A DNA stretch of 59,099 nt from an uncultured Clostridia bacterium (lineage in GTDB: Bacteria; Bacillota; Clostridia; Lachnospirales; Lachnospiraceae), in the NCBI GenBank assembly GCA_945992055.1, contig CAMFVG010000102.1, forward strand, positions 1 through 59,099, in the 5' to 3' direction. The first letter of the stretch is position 1. Each line of letters begins with the position of its first letter. A program made the translations under genes and the position numbers. The notes beneath the pieces were generated by a model. It was not told where the DNA came from. It saw only the letters and a program-made list of their open reading frames with translations, and ran no database searches. Of the stretch, positions 43,929-52,038 are shown piece after piece.

Positions 43929-45656
43929 ATGAAGAAAATTACAGGAAATCAGTTGTTAGTTAAGGCTCTGAAAGAAGAAGGCGTCGATATTCTTTTTGGA
44001 TATCCGGGAGCGTGTACGATTGATATTAGTGATGAATTATATAAGCAGGATTATACGAGAGTGATACTGCCACGCCATGAGCAGGCATTGGTACATGCGG
44101 CAGATGGCTATGCACGTTCCACAGGTAAAGTGGGGGTTTGCCTTGTGACCAGTGGACCGGGAGCGACAAATCTTGTAACTGGAATTGCAACAGCGAATTA
44201 TGACAGCGTTCCATTGGTGTGTTTTACCGGACAGGTGGCAAGACATCTGATAGGGAATGATGCGTTTCAGGAAGTAGATATTGTCGGTATTACAAGAAGC
44301 ATTTGTAAATACGGGGTAACTGTGCAAAATAGAGAAGATTTAGGGCGCATTATTAAGGAAGCCTTTCACATTGCGAGAACAGGACGGCCGGGACCAGTTG
44401 TTGTGGACCTGCCGAAGGATGTGATGGCAGAACTGGGAGATGCCCAATATCCGGAAACAGTAAGCATTCGCGGTTATAAGCCAAATCCAAGTGTACATAT
44501 AGGGCAATTAAAACGTGCCATCAAAATGTTGAAAAAAGCAGAACGACCGCTGTTTTTGGCAGGTGGCGGTGTAAATATTGCCGATGCAAATGAACTGTTT
44601 ACTCAAATCGTAGAAAAAACCAAGATTCCGGTGGTGACAACTATTATGGGTAGGGGAGCGATTCCGACAGAACACCCACTATTTATTGGAAATCTTGGTA
44701 TGCATGGGGCATATGCTGCAAATATGGCAGTTGGTGCATGTGATTTGCTGTTTTCCATTGGTACTAGATTTAACGATCGTATCACGGGGAAAGTGCATGA
44801 ATTCGCTCCGAATGCACAGATTGTACATATTGATATTGATACAGGATCTATTTCCAGAAATGTGCATGTTGATGTGCCGATTGTGGCTGATGCAAAAGAA
44901 GCATGTGAAAAGATTTTCGAATGTGCGGAAGAAAATAAGCAGACAGAATGGTTGGCAAGGATTGAGGAATGGAAGAGGGAATATCCTCTGACGATGAAAG
45001 AACAAGATAAATTAACTCCGCAAAAGATTATTGAGACCATAAACGAAACTTTTGATAAAGCTATTGTAGTCACAGATGTCGGTCAACATCAAATGTTTAC
45101 AACCCAATACTTGACATTGAATGAGAACAAGCAGTTATTGACTTCCGGTGGACTTGGAACTATGGGATATGGATTCCCGGCGGCCGTGGGTGCAAAAATT
45201 GGTAATCCGGATGTCCCGGTTATTGCAATTTCCGGTGATGGCGGTATGCAAATGAATATTCAGGAATTTGCGACGGCTGTATTGCAGGAATTGCCGGTTG
45301 TTTTATGTGTATTTAATAACACATATTTAGGGATGGTTCGCCAATGGCAGAATCTATTTTATGGAAAACGATACTCCATGACATGCTTACGTTCGGGTAA
45401 AGGATGTGAAGGTAAGTGTGGTACTGAAGGATGCGAATGTCCACCATATACGCCGGATTTTGTAAAGTTGGCAGAGAGTTATGGCGCAAAAGGAATTCGT
45501 GTTTTTAAACCGGAAGATGTGAAAGCGGCGTTTTTGGAGGCTCGTAGAAACACAAAAGTTCCAACATTAATAGAATTTGTTATTGACCCGGATGATTTGG
45601 TATATCCGATGGTGAAGCCGGGTGGAACATTAGAAGAATTGATTGTGGATTGTTAG
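43929..45656 (+). CDS. ilvB: Acetolactate synthase large subunit with Cys-rich insertion
   Basis: A 575-residue ThDP-dependent acetohydroxyacid synthase, the first step of valine/leucine/isoleucine synthesis. Landmarks: the conserved Glu within LPRHEQALVHAADGYAR, VCFTGQV, the ThDP-motif region ISGDGGMQMNIQEFATAV and NNTYLGMVRQWQNLFY. After KRYSM an unusual Cys-rich stretch follows, with Cys at 486, 493, 497, 502 and 504, before PPYTPDFVKLAESYG; typical AHAS has a short loop there. ATG 43929 is preferred over GTG 43917 because GAGG lies 6 bp upstream of it. Confidence 0.95.
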   Translation: MKKITGNQLLVKALKEEGVDILFGYPGACTIDISDELYKQDYTRVILPRHEQALVHAADGYARSTGKVGVCLVTSGPGATNLVTGIATANYDSVPLVCFTGQVARHLIGNDAFQEVDIVGITRSICKYGVTVQNREDLGRIIKEAFHIARTGRPGPVVVDLPKDVMAELGDAQYPETVSIRGYKPNPSVHIGQLKRAIKMLKKAERPLFLAGGGVNIADANELFTQIVEKTKIPVVTTIMGRGAIPTEHPLFIGNLGMHGAYAANMAVGACDLLFSIGTRFNDRITGKVHEFAPNAQIVHIDIDTGSISRNVHVDVPIVADAKEACEKIFECAEENKQTEWLARIEEWKREYPLTMKEQDKLTPQKIIETINETFDKAIVVTDVGQHQMFTTQYLTLNENKQLLTSGGLGTMGYGFPAAVGAKIGNPDVPVIAISGDGGMQMNIQEFATAVLQELPVVLCVFNNTYLGMVRQWQNLFYGKRYSMTCLRSGKGCEGKCGTEGCECPPYTPDFVKLAESYGAKGIRVFKPEDVKAAFLEARRNTKVPTLIEFVIDPDDLVYPMVKPGGTLEELIVDC

Positions 45657-45672
45657 GAAGGAGGACATGACT

Positions 45673-46182
45673 ATGGATTCAACAATGAAAAAGAGATGGA
45701 TTTCATTATTTGTGGAAAATCAAGTTGGTGTGCTTCCTAAAATTTCGGGATTGTTTTCCGGAAAGTTATATAATTTAGACAGTCTGACGGTAGGTCCTAC
45801 AGAAGATCCGACAGTTTCCAGAATGACAATTGCGACATCCAGTGATGATGAGACATTTGAGCAAATCAAGAAGCAGTTAAACCGCATGGTAGAAGTGATT
45901 AAAGTGATCGATTTCACGAATTGCTCTGTATGTATGAAAGAATTACTTTATATAAAAGTAAAGAAATGTAGCAGGCATGATAAGGCAGAACTGTTTCAGA
46001 TTGCAGAAGCTTTTCAGGCACGAATTGTAGATTATGGAAAAGATAGTTTGCTGTTGGAGTTTGTGCATTCGGCGACAAAAAATGATGCTATTATCAAACT
46101 GATGAAAGAACAATTTCAATCCATTGAAGTTGTTCGTGGTGGAAGTGTAGGAATTGAAGCAATTAATATGACACAAAGATAA
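45673..46182 (+). CDS. ilvN: Acetolactate synthase small (regulatory) subunit
   Basis: A 169-residue regulatory subunit with an N-terminal ACT domain: WISLFVENQVGVLPKISGLF, GKLYNLDSLTVGPTEDPTVS and MTIATSSDD. The C-terminal half (LLYIKVKKCSRHDKAELFQI, VRGGSVGIEAINMTQR) is also typical. It binds valine for feedback inhibition and activates IlvB. ATG 45673 is favoured (GGAAGGAGG 8 bp upstream); ATG 45667 is the alternative. Confidence 0.95.
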   Translation: MDSTMKKRWISLFVENQVGVLPKISGLFSGKLYNLDSLTVGPTEDPTVSRMTIATSSDDETFEQIKKQLNRMVEVIKVIDFTNCSVCMKELLYIKVKKCSRHDKAELFQIAEAFQARIVDYGKDSLLLEFVHSATKNDAIIKLMKEQFQSIEVVRGGSVGIEAINMTQR

Positions 46183-46202
46183 GAAGAAATGGAGGAATAG
46201 AT

Positions 46203-47231
46203 ATGAGTAACAAACAGATTGACTGGGCAAATCTTGGCTTTGGTTATGTGCAAACTGACAAAAGATATGTATCTAATTATAAAAAAGGTGCATGGGATGA
46301 AGGGGGTCTCACAGAGGATGCAACGATTGTATTGAATGAATGTGCGGGAGTCCTCCAATATGCGCAGACTATTTTTGAAGGATTAAAGGCATATCGTACA
46401 GAGGATGGGCGTATCGTAACGTTTCGCCCTGATTTGAACGCACAACGCATGGCAGACAGTGCAAGAAGATTGGAGATGCCTGTATTTCCGGAAGAAAAGT
46501 TTGTTGAAGCAGTGGAAAAAGTAGTTGCAGCAAATGCTGATTTTGTTCCGCCATACGGATCGGGAGCAACTATGTACCTCCGACCATATATGTTCGGAAG
46601 CAATCCTGTCATTGGCGTGAAACCGGCAGAGGAATATCAATTTCGTATTTTTGCAACACCGGTAGGACCATATTTCAAAGGGGGCGCGAAACCGATTACG
46701 ATTCGAGTATGCGATTTTGACCGTGCTGCTCCGAATGGGACAGGACATATTAAGGCTGGTCTCAATTATGCAATGAGTTTACATGCGATTGTGGATGCAC
46801 ATAATCAGGGATATGATGAAAACATGTATCTTGATTCTGCGACTAGAACGAAAGTGGAAGAAACAGGTGGAGCGAACTTTATTTTTATTACAAAAGATGG
46901 AAAACTTGTTACTCCAAAATCTGATACAATTCTTCCGTCAATTACCAGACGTTCGCTGTGTTATGTTGCAAAGGAGTATCTTGGTATGGATGTGGAAGAG
47001 AGAGAAGTTTACCTGGAAGAAGTGAAAGATTTTGCAGAATGCGGTCTTTGCGGAACGGCGGCAGTTGTTTCGCCGGTAGGAAAGGTGGTTGACCATGGTA
47101 CAGAAATCTGTTTCCCGAGTGGAATGGAAGAGATGGGACCAATTACAAAGAAGTTATACGATACACTTACCGGTATTCAAATGGGAAGAATTGAAGCGCC
47201 GGAAGGATGGATTCATGAGATTAAAGCGTAA
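46203..47231 (+). CDS. ilvE: Branched-chain amino acid aminotransferase
   Basis: A 342-residue fold-type IV PLP aminotransferase. The PLP-binding region includes HIKAGLNYAMSLHAIVDA, with catalytic Lys near residue 184; RPYMFGSNPVIGVKPAEEY and the later FITKDGKLVTPKSDTILPSI and CGLCGTAAVVSPVG are typical of the longer (~340-residue) bacterial/eukaryotic BCAT class. It is the last gene of the ilvBNE operon and is followed by a terminator. Confidence 0.96.
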   Translation: MSNKQIDWANLGFGYVQTDKRYVSNYKKGAWDEGGLTEDATIVLNECAGVLQYAQTIFEGLKAYRTEDGRIVTFRPDLNAQRMADSARRLEMPVFPEEKFVEAVEKVVAANADFVPPYGSGATMYLRPYMFGSNPVIGVKPAEEYQFRIFATPVGPYFKGGAKPITIRVCDFDRAAPNGTGHIKAGLNYAMSLHAIVDAHNQGYDENMYLDSATRTKVEETGGANFIFITKDGKLVTPKSDTILPSITRRSLCYVAKEYLGMDVEEREVYLEEVKDFAECGLCGTAAVVSPVGKVVDHGTEICFPSGMEEMGPITKKLYDTLTGIQMGRIEAPEGWIHEIKA

Positions 47232-47241
47232 GTCAAAAAGA

Positions 47242-47271
47242 GTAAAGGAGCAGGGATTACTGCTCCTTTAT
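47242..47271 (+). terminator. Terminator after ilvE
   Basis: TAAAGGAGCA (47243-47252) / TGCTCCTTTA (47261-47270), 8-nt loop. The following TTGTGTTTTT is T-rich but interrupted. Confidence 0.75.
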
Positions 47272-47298
47272 TGTGTTTTTAATAAGAGTTGTTATAAT
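47271..47298 (+). promoter_or_regulatory. Candidate upstream promoter P1 of the mdh-hdr-flx-frd unit
   Basis: TTGTGT (47271-47276), 16-bp spacer, TATAAT (47293-47298). The expected start (~47305) falls immediately before the Rex-like palindrome at 47310. Confidence 0.5.
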
Positions 47299-47309
47299 GA
47301 CTAATAAAA

Positions 47310-47327
47310 TTGATAAAAATTTATCAA
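47310..47327 (+). promoter_or_regulatory. Rex-like operator 1
   Basis: TTGATAAAAATTTATCAA is a perfect 8-bp-arm palindrome (2-nt centre) and matches the clostridial Rex pattern TTGTTAA-N4-TTAACAA at 12 of 14 defined positions. It is nested in a larger imperfect palindrome with outer arms GACTAA (47299) and TTAGTC (47335). Rex is the NADH/NAD+-sensing repressor of fermentative genes. It lies between the two candidate promoters. Confidence 0.55.
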
Positions 47328-47345
47328 ATTTAGTCATATTTTTAC

Positions 47346-47374
47346 TTGAAGAATGAATAGAGCTATGCTATCAT
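47346..47374 (+). promoter_or_regulatory. Candidate downstream promoter P2 of the mdh-hdr-flx-frd unit
   Basis: TTGAAG (47346-47351), 17-bp spacer, TATCAT (47369-47374). The leader of ~70 nt would contain the second Rex-like site. Confidence 0.6.
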
Positions 47375-47419
47375 ACAAAGAGTGGATTAGTATGAAAATT
47401 CACTATTTAAAATCAGCGA

Positions 47420-47437
47420 TTGTTAAAAAAAAAACAA
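47420..47437 (+). promoter_or_regulatory. Rex-like operator 2 (weaker)
   Basis: TTGTTAA-AAAA-AAAACAA matches the clostridial Rex pattern at 12 of 14 defined positions, with one perfect half-site. It is a low-complexity A-run, so chance is a real possibility. It ends 15 bp before the mdh start codon. Confidence 0.35.
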
Positions 47438-47452
47438 TATAAGGAGGCGCTT

Positions 47453-48400
47453 ATGAGCAGCAAAATTACTATCATTGGAGCTGGAAGTGTAGGTTCTACA
47501 ATAGCTTATACTTTGGCGAATCAAGATATCGTATCAGAAATTGTTATGATCGATATCAACAAGAATAAGGTAGAAGGAGAAGTAATGGATATTATCCAGG
47601 GAACATACTTCAGAGATCCAATTTCTATCGTGGCAGGTGATTATGAAGACGCAAAAGGTTCGGACATCGTTATCATTACTTCTGGAATCGCACGTAGACC
47701 TGGTCAGACAAGACTTGAATTAGCACAAACTAACGTAAACATTTTGAAGAGCATTGCACCAGAAATCGTGAAAGCAGCTCCGAACGCAAAGTACATCATC
47801 GTAAGTAATCCGGTAGACGTTATGACGTATGTATTCCACAAAGTTTCAGGACTTCCTGAAAACCAAATCATTGGTTCGGGTACCGTTCTTGACACAGCAA
47901 GACTTCGTTGTGGAATTTCTGAACATTTCAACGTTGCACAGAGAAATGTTCATGCATATGTATTTGGTGAACATGGTGACAGCTCGTTTGTTCCATGGAG
48001 TTCAGCAACAATTGCTGCTGTTCCGGTTGATAACTATCCGGCAGTTATGAAAGCAAGTGGAGTTGAAGTAGCGCCTGTTGATAAAGACTACATGATTGAA
48101 TATGTAAGAAAATCAGGTGGAAAGATTATTGCAAACAAAGGGGCTACATTCTATGCAGTTTCAGCATCAGTCGTACAACTTTGTAACGTAATTCTTGCTG
48201 CGTCAGATTCTATGGTGACAGTTTCTACCATGATGAAAGGTGAGTATGGCGTAGAAGATGTATGTCTTAGCACATTGGCGCTTGTAGGCCCAGAAGGATA
48301 TAAAGGAAAAGTGCTGGTTGAATTGACAGATGAAGAACTTGCAAAAATGAAAGCAAGTGCAGAAGCATTGAAATCAGTTATTTCACAAATTGAAATTTAA
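47453..48400 (+). CDS. mdh: Malate/lactate dehydrogenase family enzyme, malate-type specificity residue
   Basis: A 315-residue NAD-dependent 2-hydroxyacid dehydrogenase. NAD-binding ITIIGAGSVGSTIAYTLANQ, the Asp-Arg pair in VLDTARLRCGISEHF and catalytic His in VFGEHGDSSFVPWS are present. The specificity loop reads GIARRPGQTRLEL: the residue before R-P-G is Arg, where lactate dehydrogenases have Gln (Gln102) and malate dehydrogenases Arg. Overall length and style are LDH-like, and an automatic annotation would probably say L-lactate dehydrogenase. Context (fumarate reductase, fumarase, dicarboxylate exporter downstream with no terminator) also favours oxaloacetate -> malate. Start ATG 47453 has AAGGAGG. 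Family certain; malate specificity likely, not proven. Confidence 0.8.
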   Translation: MSSKITIIGAGSVGSTIAYTLANQDIVSEIVMIDINKNKVEGEVMDIIQGTYFRDPISIVAGDYEDAKGSDIVIITSGIARRPGQTRLELAQTNVNILKSIAPEIVKAAPNAKYIIVSNPVDVMTYVFHKVSGLPENQIIGSGTVLDTARLRCGISEHFNVAQRNVHAYVFGEHGDSSFVPWSSATIAAVPVDNYPAVMKASGVEVAPVDKDYMIEYVRKSGGKIIANKGATFYAVSASVVQLCNVILAASDSMVTVSTMMKGEYGVEDVCLSTLALVGPEGYKGKVLVELTDEELAKMKASAEALKSVISQIEI

Positions 48401-48429
48401 TGAATGCATAAAGAAGAGAGGAAACTGAT

Positions 48430-49224
48430 ATGAAGTACAGTTATTATCCGGGGTGCACCCTCAAAAACAAAGCAAAAGATCTGGATGCATATGCCAGAGC
48501 TTCTGCTTTGGCACTGGGATTCGAACTGGAAGAAATTGAAGATTGGCAGTGCTGCGGTGGAGTATATCCGCTTGGCACTGACGAGATTGCAAGTAAGCTT
48601 TCTTCAGTTCGTGCTCTCAACGAAGCCAAAGTAAAAGGACAGGATTTAGTAACACTTTGTTCAGCTTGTCATCATGTAATTAAGCGCGTGAATGACGATA
48701 TGAAGAATGTGGATGATATCCGTACCAGAGCAAACAATTATATGCAATTAGAAGAACCATATGCAGGTGAAACAGAAGTGTTACATTTCTTGGAAGTTTT
48801 GCGTGACAAAGTTGGTTTTGATAAGTTGAAAGAAAAAGTGGTTAACCCACTTAAGGATAAGAAGATAGGAGCTTATTACGGTTGCTTGCTTCTTCGTCCT
48901 GGAAAAGTGTTGGGATTTGACAATCCGGAAAATCCTACGATTATCGAAGATTTTATCCGTGCAATCGGAGCAACGCCTGTGGTATATCCATACCGTAACG
49001 AATGCTGTGGTGGATACATATCTTTGAAGGAAAAAGAAATGGCAAAAAATATGTGCGATAAAATTGTGGACAGCGCAGAAGGATTTGGAGCAGAAATGCT
49101 TATCACAGCATGCCCACTTTGCATGTATAATTTGAATAAGAGTACAGAAGGCAAGATTCCTGTTGTTTACTTTACAGAACTTCTTGCAGAAGCGCTCGGA
49201 GTAAAAGAGGAGGTAGAAATCTAA
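48430..49224 (+). CDS. hdrB: Heterodisulfide reductase-like subunit B (two CCG domains)
   Basis: A 264-residue HdrB-type protein. Two Cys-rich CCG motifs: first C9, C41-C42-G, C77xxC80; second C152, C192-C193-G, C228xxC231. Each can hold one of the noncubane [4Fe-4S] clusters known from methanogen HdrB, and the set is complete. In non-methanogens HdrB passes electrons to a partner other than the CoM-CoB heterodisulfide; here the fumarate reductase encoded downstream is the natural candidate. It lies 29 bp after mdh with no terminator between; its stop overlaps the hdrC start by 1 bp (TAATG). Confidence 0.92.
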   Translation: MKYSYYPGCTLKNKAKDLDAYARASALALGFELEEIEDWQCCGGVYPLGTDEIASKLSSVRALNEAKVKGQDLVTLCSACHHVIKRVNDDMKNVDDIRTRANNYMQLEEPYAGETEVLHFLEVLRDKVGFDKLKEKVVNPLKDKKIGAYYGCLLLRPGKVLGFDNPENPTIIEDFIRAIGATPVVYPYRNECCGGYISLKEKEMAKNMCDKIVDSAEGFGAEMLITACPLCMYNLNKSTEGKIPVVYFTELLAEALGVKEEVEI

Positions 49225-49610
49225 TGAGTCACGTCAACAAAGCGAAACAAATCAAAGAAATCAGCGGCGTGAATCCACTCAAATGTATGAAATGTGGAAA
49301 ATGTTCTGCTTCCTGTCCGTCATATAATGAAATGGACATCAAGCCGCACCAATTTGTTTCTTATGTGCAAAATGAAGATATTGAAAGTTTGGTTGCTTCA
49401 AAATCACTTTGGAAATGTCTCTCATGTTTTGCATGTGTAGAACGTTGCCCAAGAGATGTCAAACCGGGCAAATTGATTGATGCAGCAAGACAACTTGTTG
49501 TTCGCGAAAAGGGACAAACATATTTGTCACCAGATGAGGTACCGGAACTTCTCGATCCGGAAACTCCACAACAACTTTTAGTTAGTGCATTCAGAAGATA
49601 TAGGAGGTAA
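49224..49610 (+). CDS. hdrC: Heterodisulfide reductase-like subunit C
   Basis: A 128-residue ferredoxin-like subunit with two [4Fe-4S] motifs, CMKCGKCSASCP (near residue 21) and CLSCFACVERCP (near 65), then a helical C-terminus. It is the electron wire between HdrA and HdrB. No membrane segment is present, which separates it from membrane HdrDE/DsrMK systems. Five bp precede hdrA. Confidence 0.92.
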   Translation: MSHVNKAKQIKEISGVNPLKCMKCGKCSASCPSYNEMDIKPHQFVSYVQNEDIESLVASKSLWKCLSCFACVERCPRDVKPGKLIDAARQLVVREKGQTYLSPDEVPELLDPETPQQLLVSAFRRYRR

Positions 49611-49615
49611 GTCAC

Positions 49616-51604
49616 ATGCAGAGAATAGGAGTATTTGTCTGCCACTGTGGTAGTAATATCGCAGCTACGGTAGATGTGAAAAAAGTTGCAGAAATGGCTC
49701 TTTTAGAACCAGGCGTTGTTCATGCAGAAGATTACCAGTATATGTGTTCTGAAGCAGGGCAGGCTAGAATTCAGGCTGCAATTAAAGAAAAGAATTTGAC
49801 AGGAATTGTTGTATGTTCTTGTTCACCACGTATGCATGAAAACACATTCAGAAGTGCTGCCGAAAAAGCAGGATTAAACCCATACATGGTGGAAATCGCA
49901 AATATTCGTGAACATTGTTCATGGATTCACAAGGATATGGAAGAAGCTACAAAGAAAGCGGTTATCCTTGCAAGAGCAGCGATTGCAAAAGTAAACTTGA
50001 ATGCACCACTTAAACCAGGTGAAAGTTTAGTAACAAAACGAGCACTTGTTATCGGTGGTGGTATCGCAGGTATCCAAACAGCAATTGATATTGCGGATGC
50101 AGGCTACGAAGTAGATATCGTAGAAAAAACACCAAGTATCGGTGGTAGAATGTCTCAATTAGATAAGACATTCCCAACACTTGACTGTTCTGCTTGTATC
50201 CTCACACCAAAGATGGTAGAGGCAGCGGCTCACGAAAAGATTACAATCTATACATATAGTGAAGTAGAAGCAGTAAGTGGTTTCGTTGGTGATTTCACAG
50301 TTGATATCAGAAAGAAAGCAAGATATGTAGATTCAGACAAATGTACAGGATGTGGCGTTTGTCAAGAAAAATGTCCATCAAAGAAATCCTTAAGTGAATT
50401 CAACCGTGGATTAAATACAAGAAGCGCAATCTACACCCCATTTGCACAGGCAATTCCAAATGTACCTGTAATTGATACAGATGCTTGTATCAAGATGAAA
50501 ACAGGAAAATGTGGTATCTGTGAAAAGGTATGTCAGGCAGGCGCAATCGATTATCAACAAAAAGATGAAATCGTTACACAAAAATATGGAGCAATCGTAG
50601 TTGCAACTGGTTTTGATACAATCAAACTTGATAACTATGATGAGTATGCATACAACCAAAGCAAGGATGTTATTACATCTCTTGAATTAGAACGTGTTAT
50701 GAATGCAGCAGGTCCTACAAAAGGACATTTGGAACGTCTTTCTGATGGAAAACATCCAAAGGAAATCGTATTCATCCAATGTGTAGGCAGCCGTTGTGCA
50801 GACAACAGAGGAAAGAGCTATTGTTCAAAAATCTGTTGTATGTATACAGCAAAACACGCAATGTTAATCCGTGACAAATATCCGGATGTAAATGTAACAG
50901 TATTCTATATTGATGTTCGTACACCAGGTAAAAACTTCGATGAGTTCTACAGAAGAGCAGTTGAAGACTACGGTGTAAACTACATCAAAGGTCAGGTTGG
51001 AAAGGTTATTCCACAGCCAGATGGAAAATTGTTAGTTCAGGGTGCTGACCTTTTGGATAACAAGCAAATCCTTAAGGAGGCTGACATGGTAGTTCTTGCA
51101 ACTGCAATCGAGCCAAACCCAGACGTAAGAAAGATTGCGACAATGCTCACAGCAAGTATTGATACAAACAACTTCTTGACAGAGTCACATGCAAAACTTC
51201 GTCCGGTAGAATCACCAACAGCAGGTGTATTCCTTTCAGGTGTTTGTCAAGGACCAAAAGATATTCCTGAAACAGTAGCACAAGCAGGTGCTGCGGCTGT
51301 GAAAGCAATCGGTTTGCTTGCAAAAGATAAACTTTTGACAAACCCATGTACAGCAAAATCAGATCAACTTCTCTGTAATGGATGTTCTACATGTGCAAAT
51401 GTATGTCCTTACGGAGCAATTTCATATGAAGATATCGAAGTTAATGACCATGGTATCCGTGAGACACGCCGTGTCGCTGTTGTGAACAGTGCACTTTGTC
51501 AAGGTTGTGGTGCTTGTACCGTAACTTGTCCTTCAGGAGCTATGGACTTACAAGGATTCTCAAATAGACAGATTATAGCGGAGGTAGATGCAATATGTCG
51601 ATAG
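49616..51604 (+). CDS. hdrA: Heterodisulfide reductase-like subunit A (flavin-bifurcating type)
   Basis: A 662-residue HdrA. Order: N-terminal domain with GVFVCHCGSNIAATVDVKKV and CSCSPRMHENTFR; FAD-binding Rossmann VIGGGIAGIQTAIDIADAGY near residue 143; conserved LDCSACILTPKMVE; [4Fe-4S] sites CTGCGVCQEKCP (near 238) and CGICEKVC (near 312); inserted domain with CVGSRCADNRGKSYCSKICC; and two C-terminal ferredoxin motifs CNGCSTCANVCP and CQGCGACTVTCP. Length equals the bacterial/methanogen single-chain form. The HdrA flavin is the bifurcation site in the methanogen complex. It overlaps flxD by 10 bp. Confidence 0.95.
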   Translation: MQRIGVFVCHCGSNIAATVDVKKVAEMALLEPGVVHAEDYQYMCSEAGQARIQAAIKEKNLTGIVVCSCSPRMHENTFRSAAEKAGLNPYMVEIANIREHCSWIHKDMEEATKKAVILARAAIAKVNLNAPLKPGESLVTKRALVIGGGIAGIQTAIDIADAGYEVDIVEKTPSIGGRMSQLDKTFPTLDCSACILTPKMVEAAAHEKITIYTYSEVEAVSGFVGDFTVDIRKKARYVDSDKCTGCGVCQEKCPSKKSLSEFNRGLNTRSAIYTPFAQAIPNVPVIDTDACIKMKTGKCGICEKVCQAGAIDYQQKDEIVTQKYGAIVVATGFDTIKLDNYDEYAYNQSKDVITSLELERVMNAAGPTKGHLERLSDGKHPKEIVFIQCVGSRCADNRGKSYCSKICCMYTAKHAMLIRDKYPDVNVTVFYIDVRTPGKNFDEFYRRAVEDYGVNYIKGQVGKVIPQPDGKLLVQGADLLDNKQILKEADMVVLATAIEPNPDVRKIATMLTASIDTNNFLTESHAKLRPVESPTAGVFLSGVCQGPKDIPETVAQAGAAAVKAIGLLAKDKLLTNPCTAKSDQLLCNGCSTCANVCPYGAISYEDIEVNDHGIRETRRVAVVNSALCQGCGACTVTCPSGAMDLQGFSNRQIIAEVDAICR

Positions 51605-52038
51605 AAAACAATAACGAATTCAGACCGAAAATTGTAGCGTTCTGCTGTAACTGGTGTAGTTATGCGGGCGCTGACCTTGCAGGAAGTAGCCGTTTGGCAT
51701 ACCCTGCAGATGTAAAAATTATCCGTGTACCATGTTCTTGTCGTGTAAACCCAATGTTCATTTTAAGAGCATTTGAAAAGGGCGCTGATGGGGTTATCCT
51801 TTGTGGATGTCACCCTGGAGATTGCCACTACACAACAGGTAACTACTACGCAAGAAGACGTATGACATTATTATTCTCTATGCTGGATTACATCGGTGTA
51901 GAAAATGGCCGTACACGTGTAGAATGGGTATCAGCAGCAGAGGGTGTGAAGTTCTCTCAAACAATGAATGAGTTTGTAGAAAAAATCCACTCACTCGGTA
52001 AAAACGTAAGATTGGGGGATTTGAGATGCAAGAATTAG
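51595..52038 (+). CDS. flxD: MvhD/FlxD-like [2Fe-2S] linker subunit
   Basis: A 147-residue MvhD-type protein. Cysteines in VAFCCNWCSYAGAD, RVPCSCRVNP and VILCGCHPGDCHYTTGN provide the [2Fe-2S] site. It joins the electron-input module to HdrA. In methanogens the input is a hydrogenase (MvhAG); no hydrogenase is encoded here, and the genes that follow match the Flx input module, so FlxD is the better name. It overlaps hdrA (10 bp) and flxC (13 bp). Confidence 0.92.
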   Translation: MSIENNNEFRPKIVAFCCNWCSYAGADLAGSSRLAYPADVKIIRVPCSCRVNPMFILRAFEKGADGVILCGCHPGDCHYTTGNYYARRRMTLLFSMLDYIGVENGRTRVEWVSAAEGVKFSQTMNEFVEKIHSLGKNVRLGDLRCKN

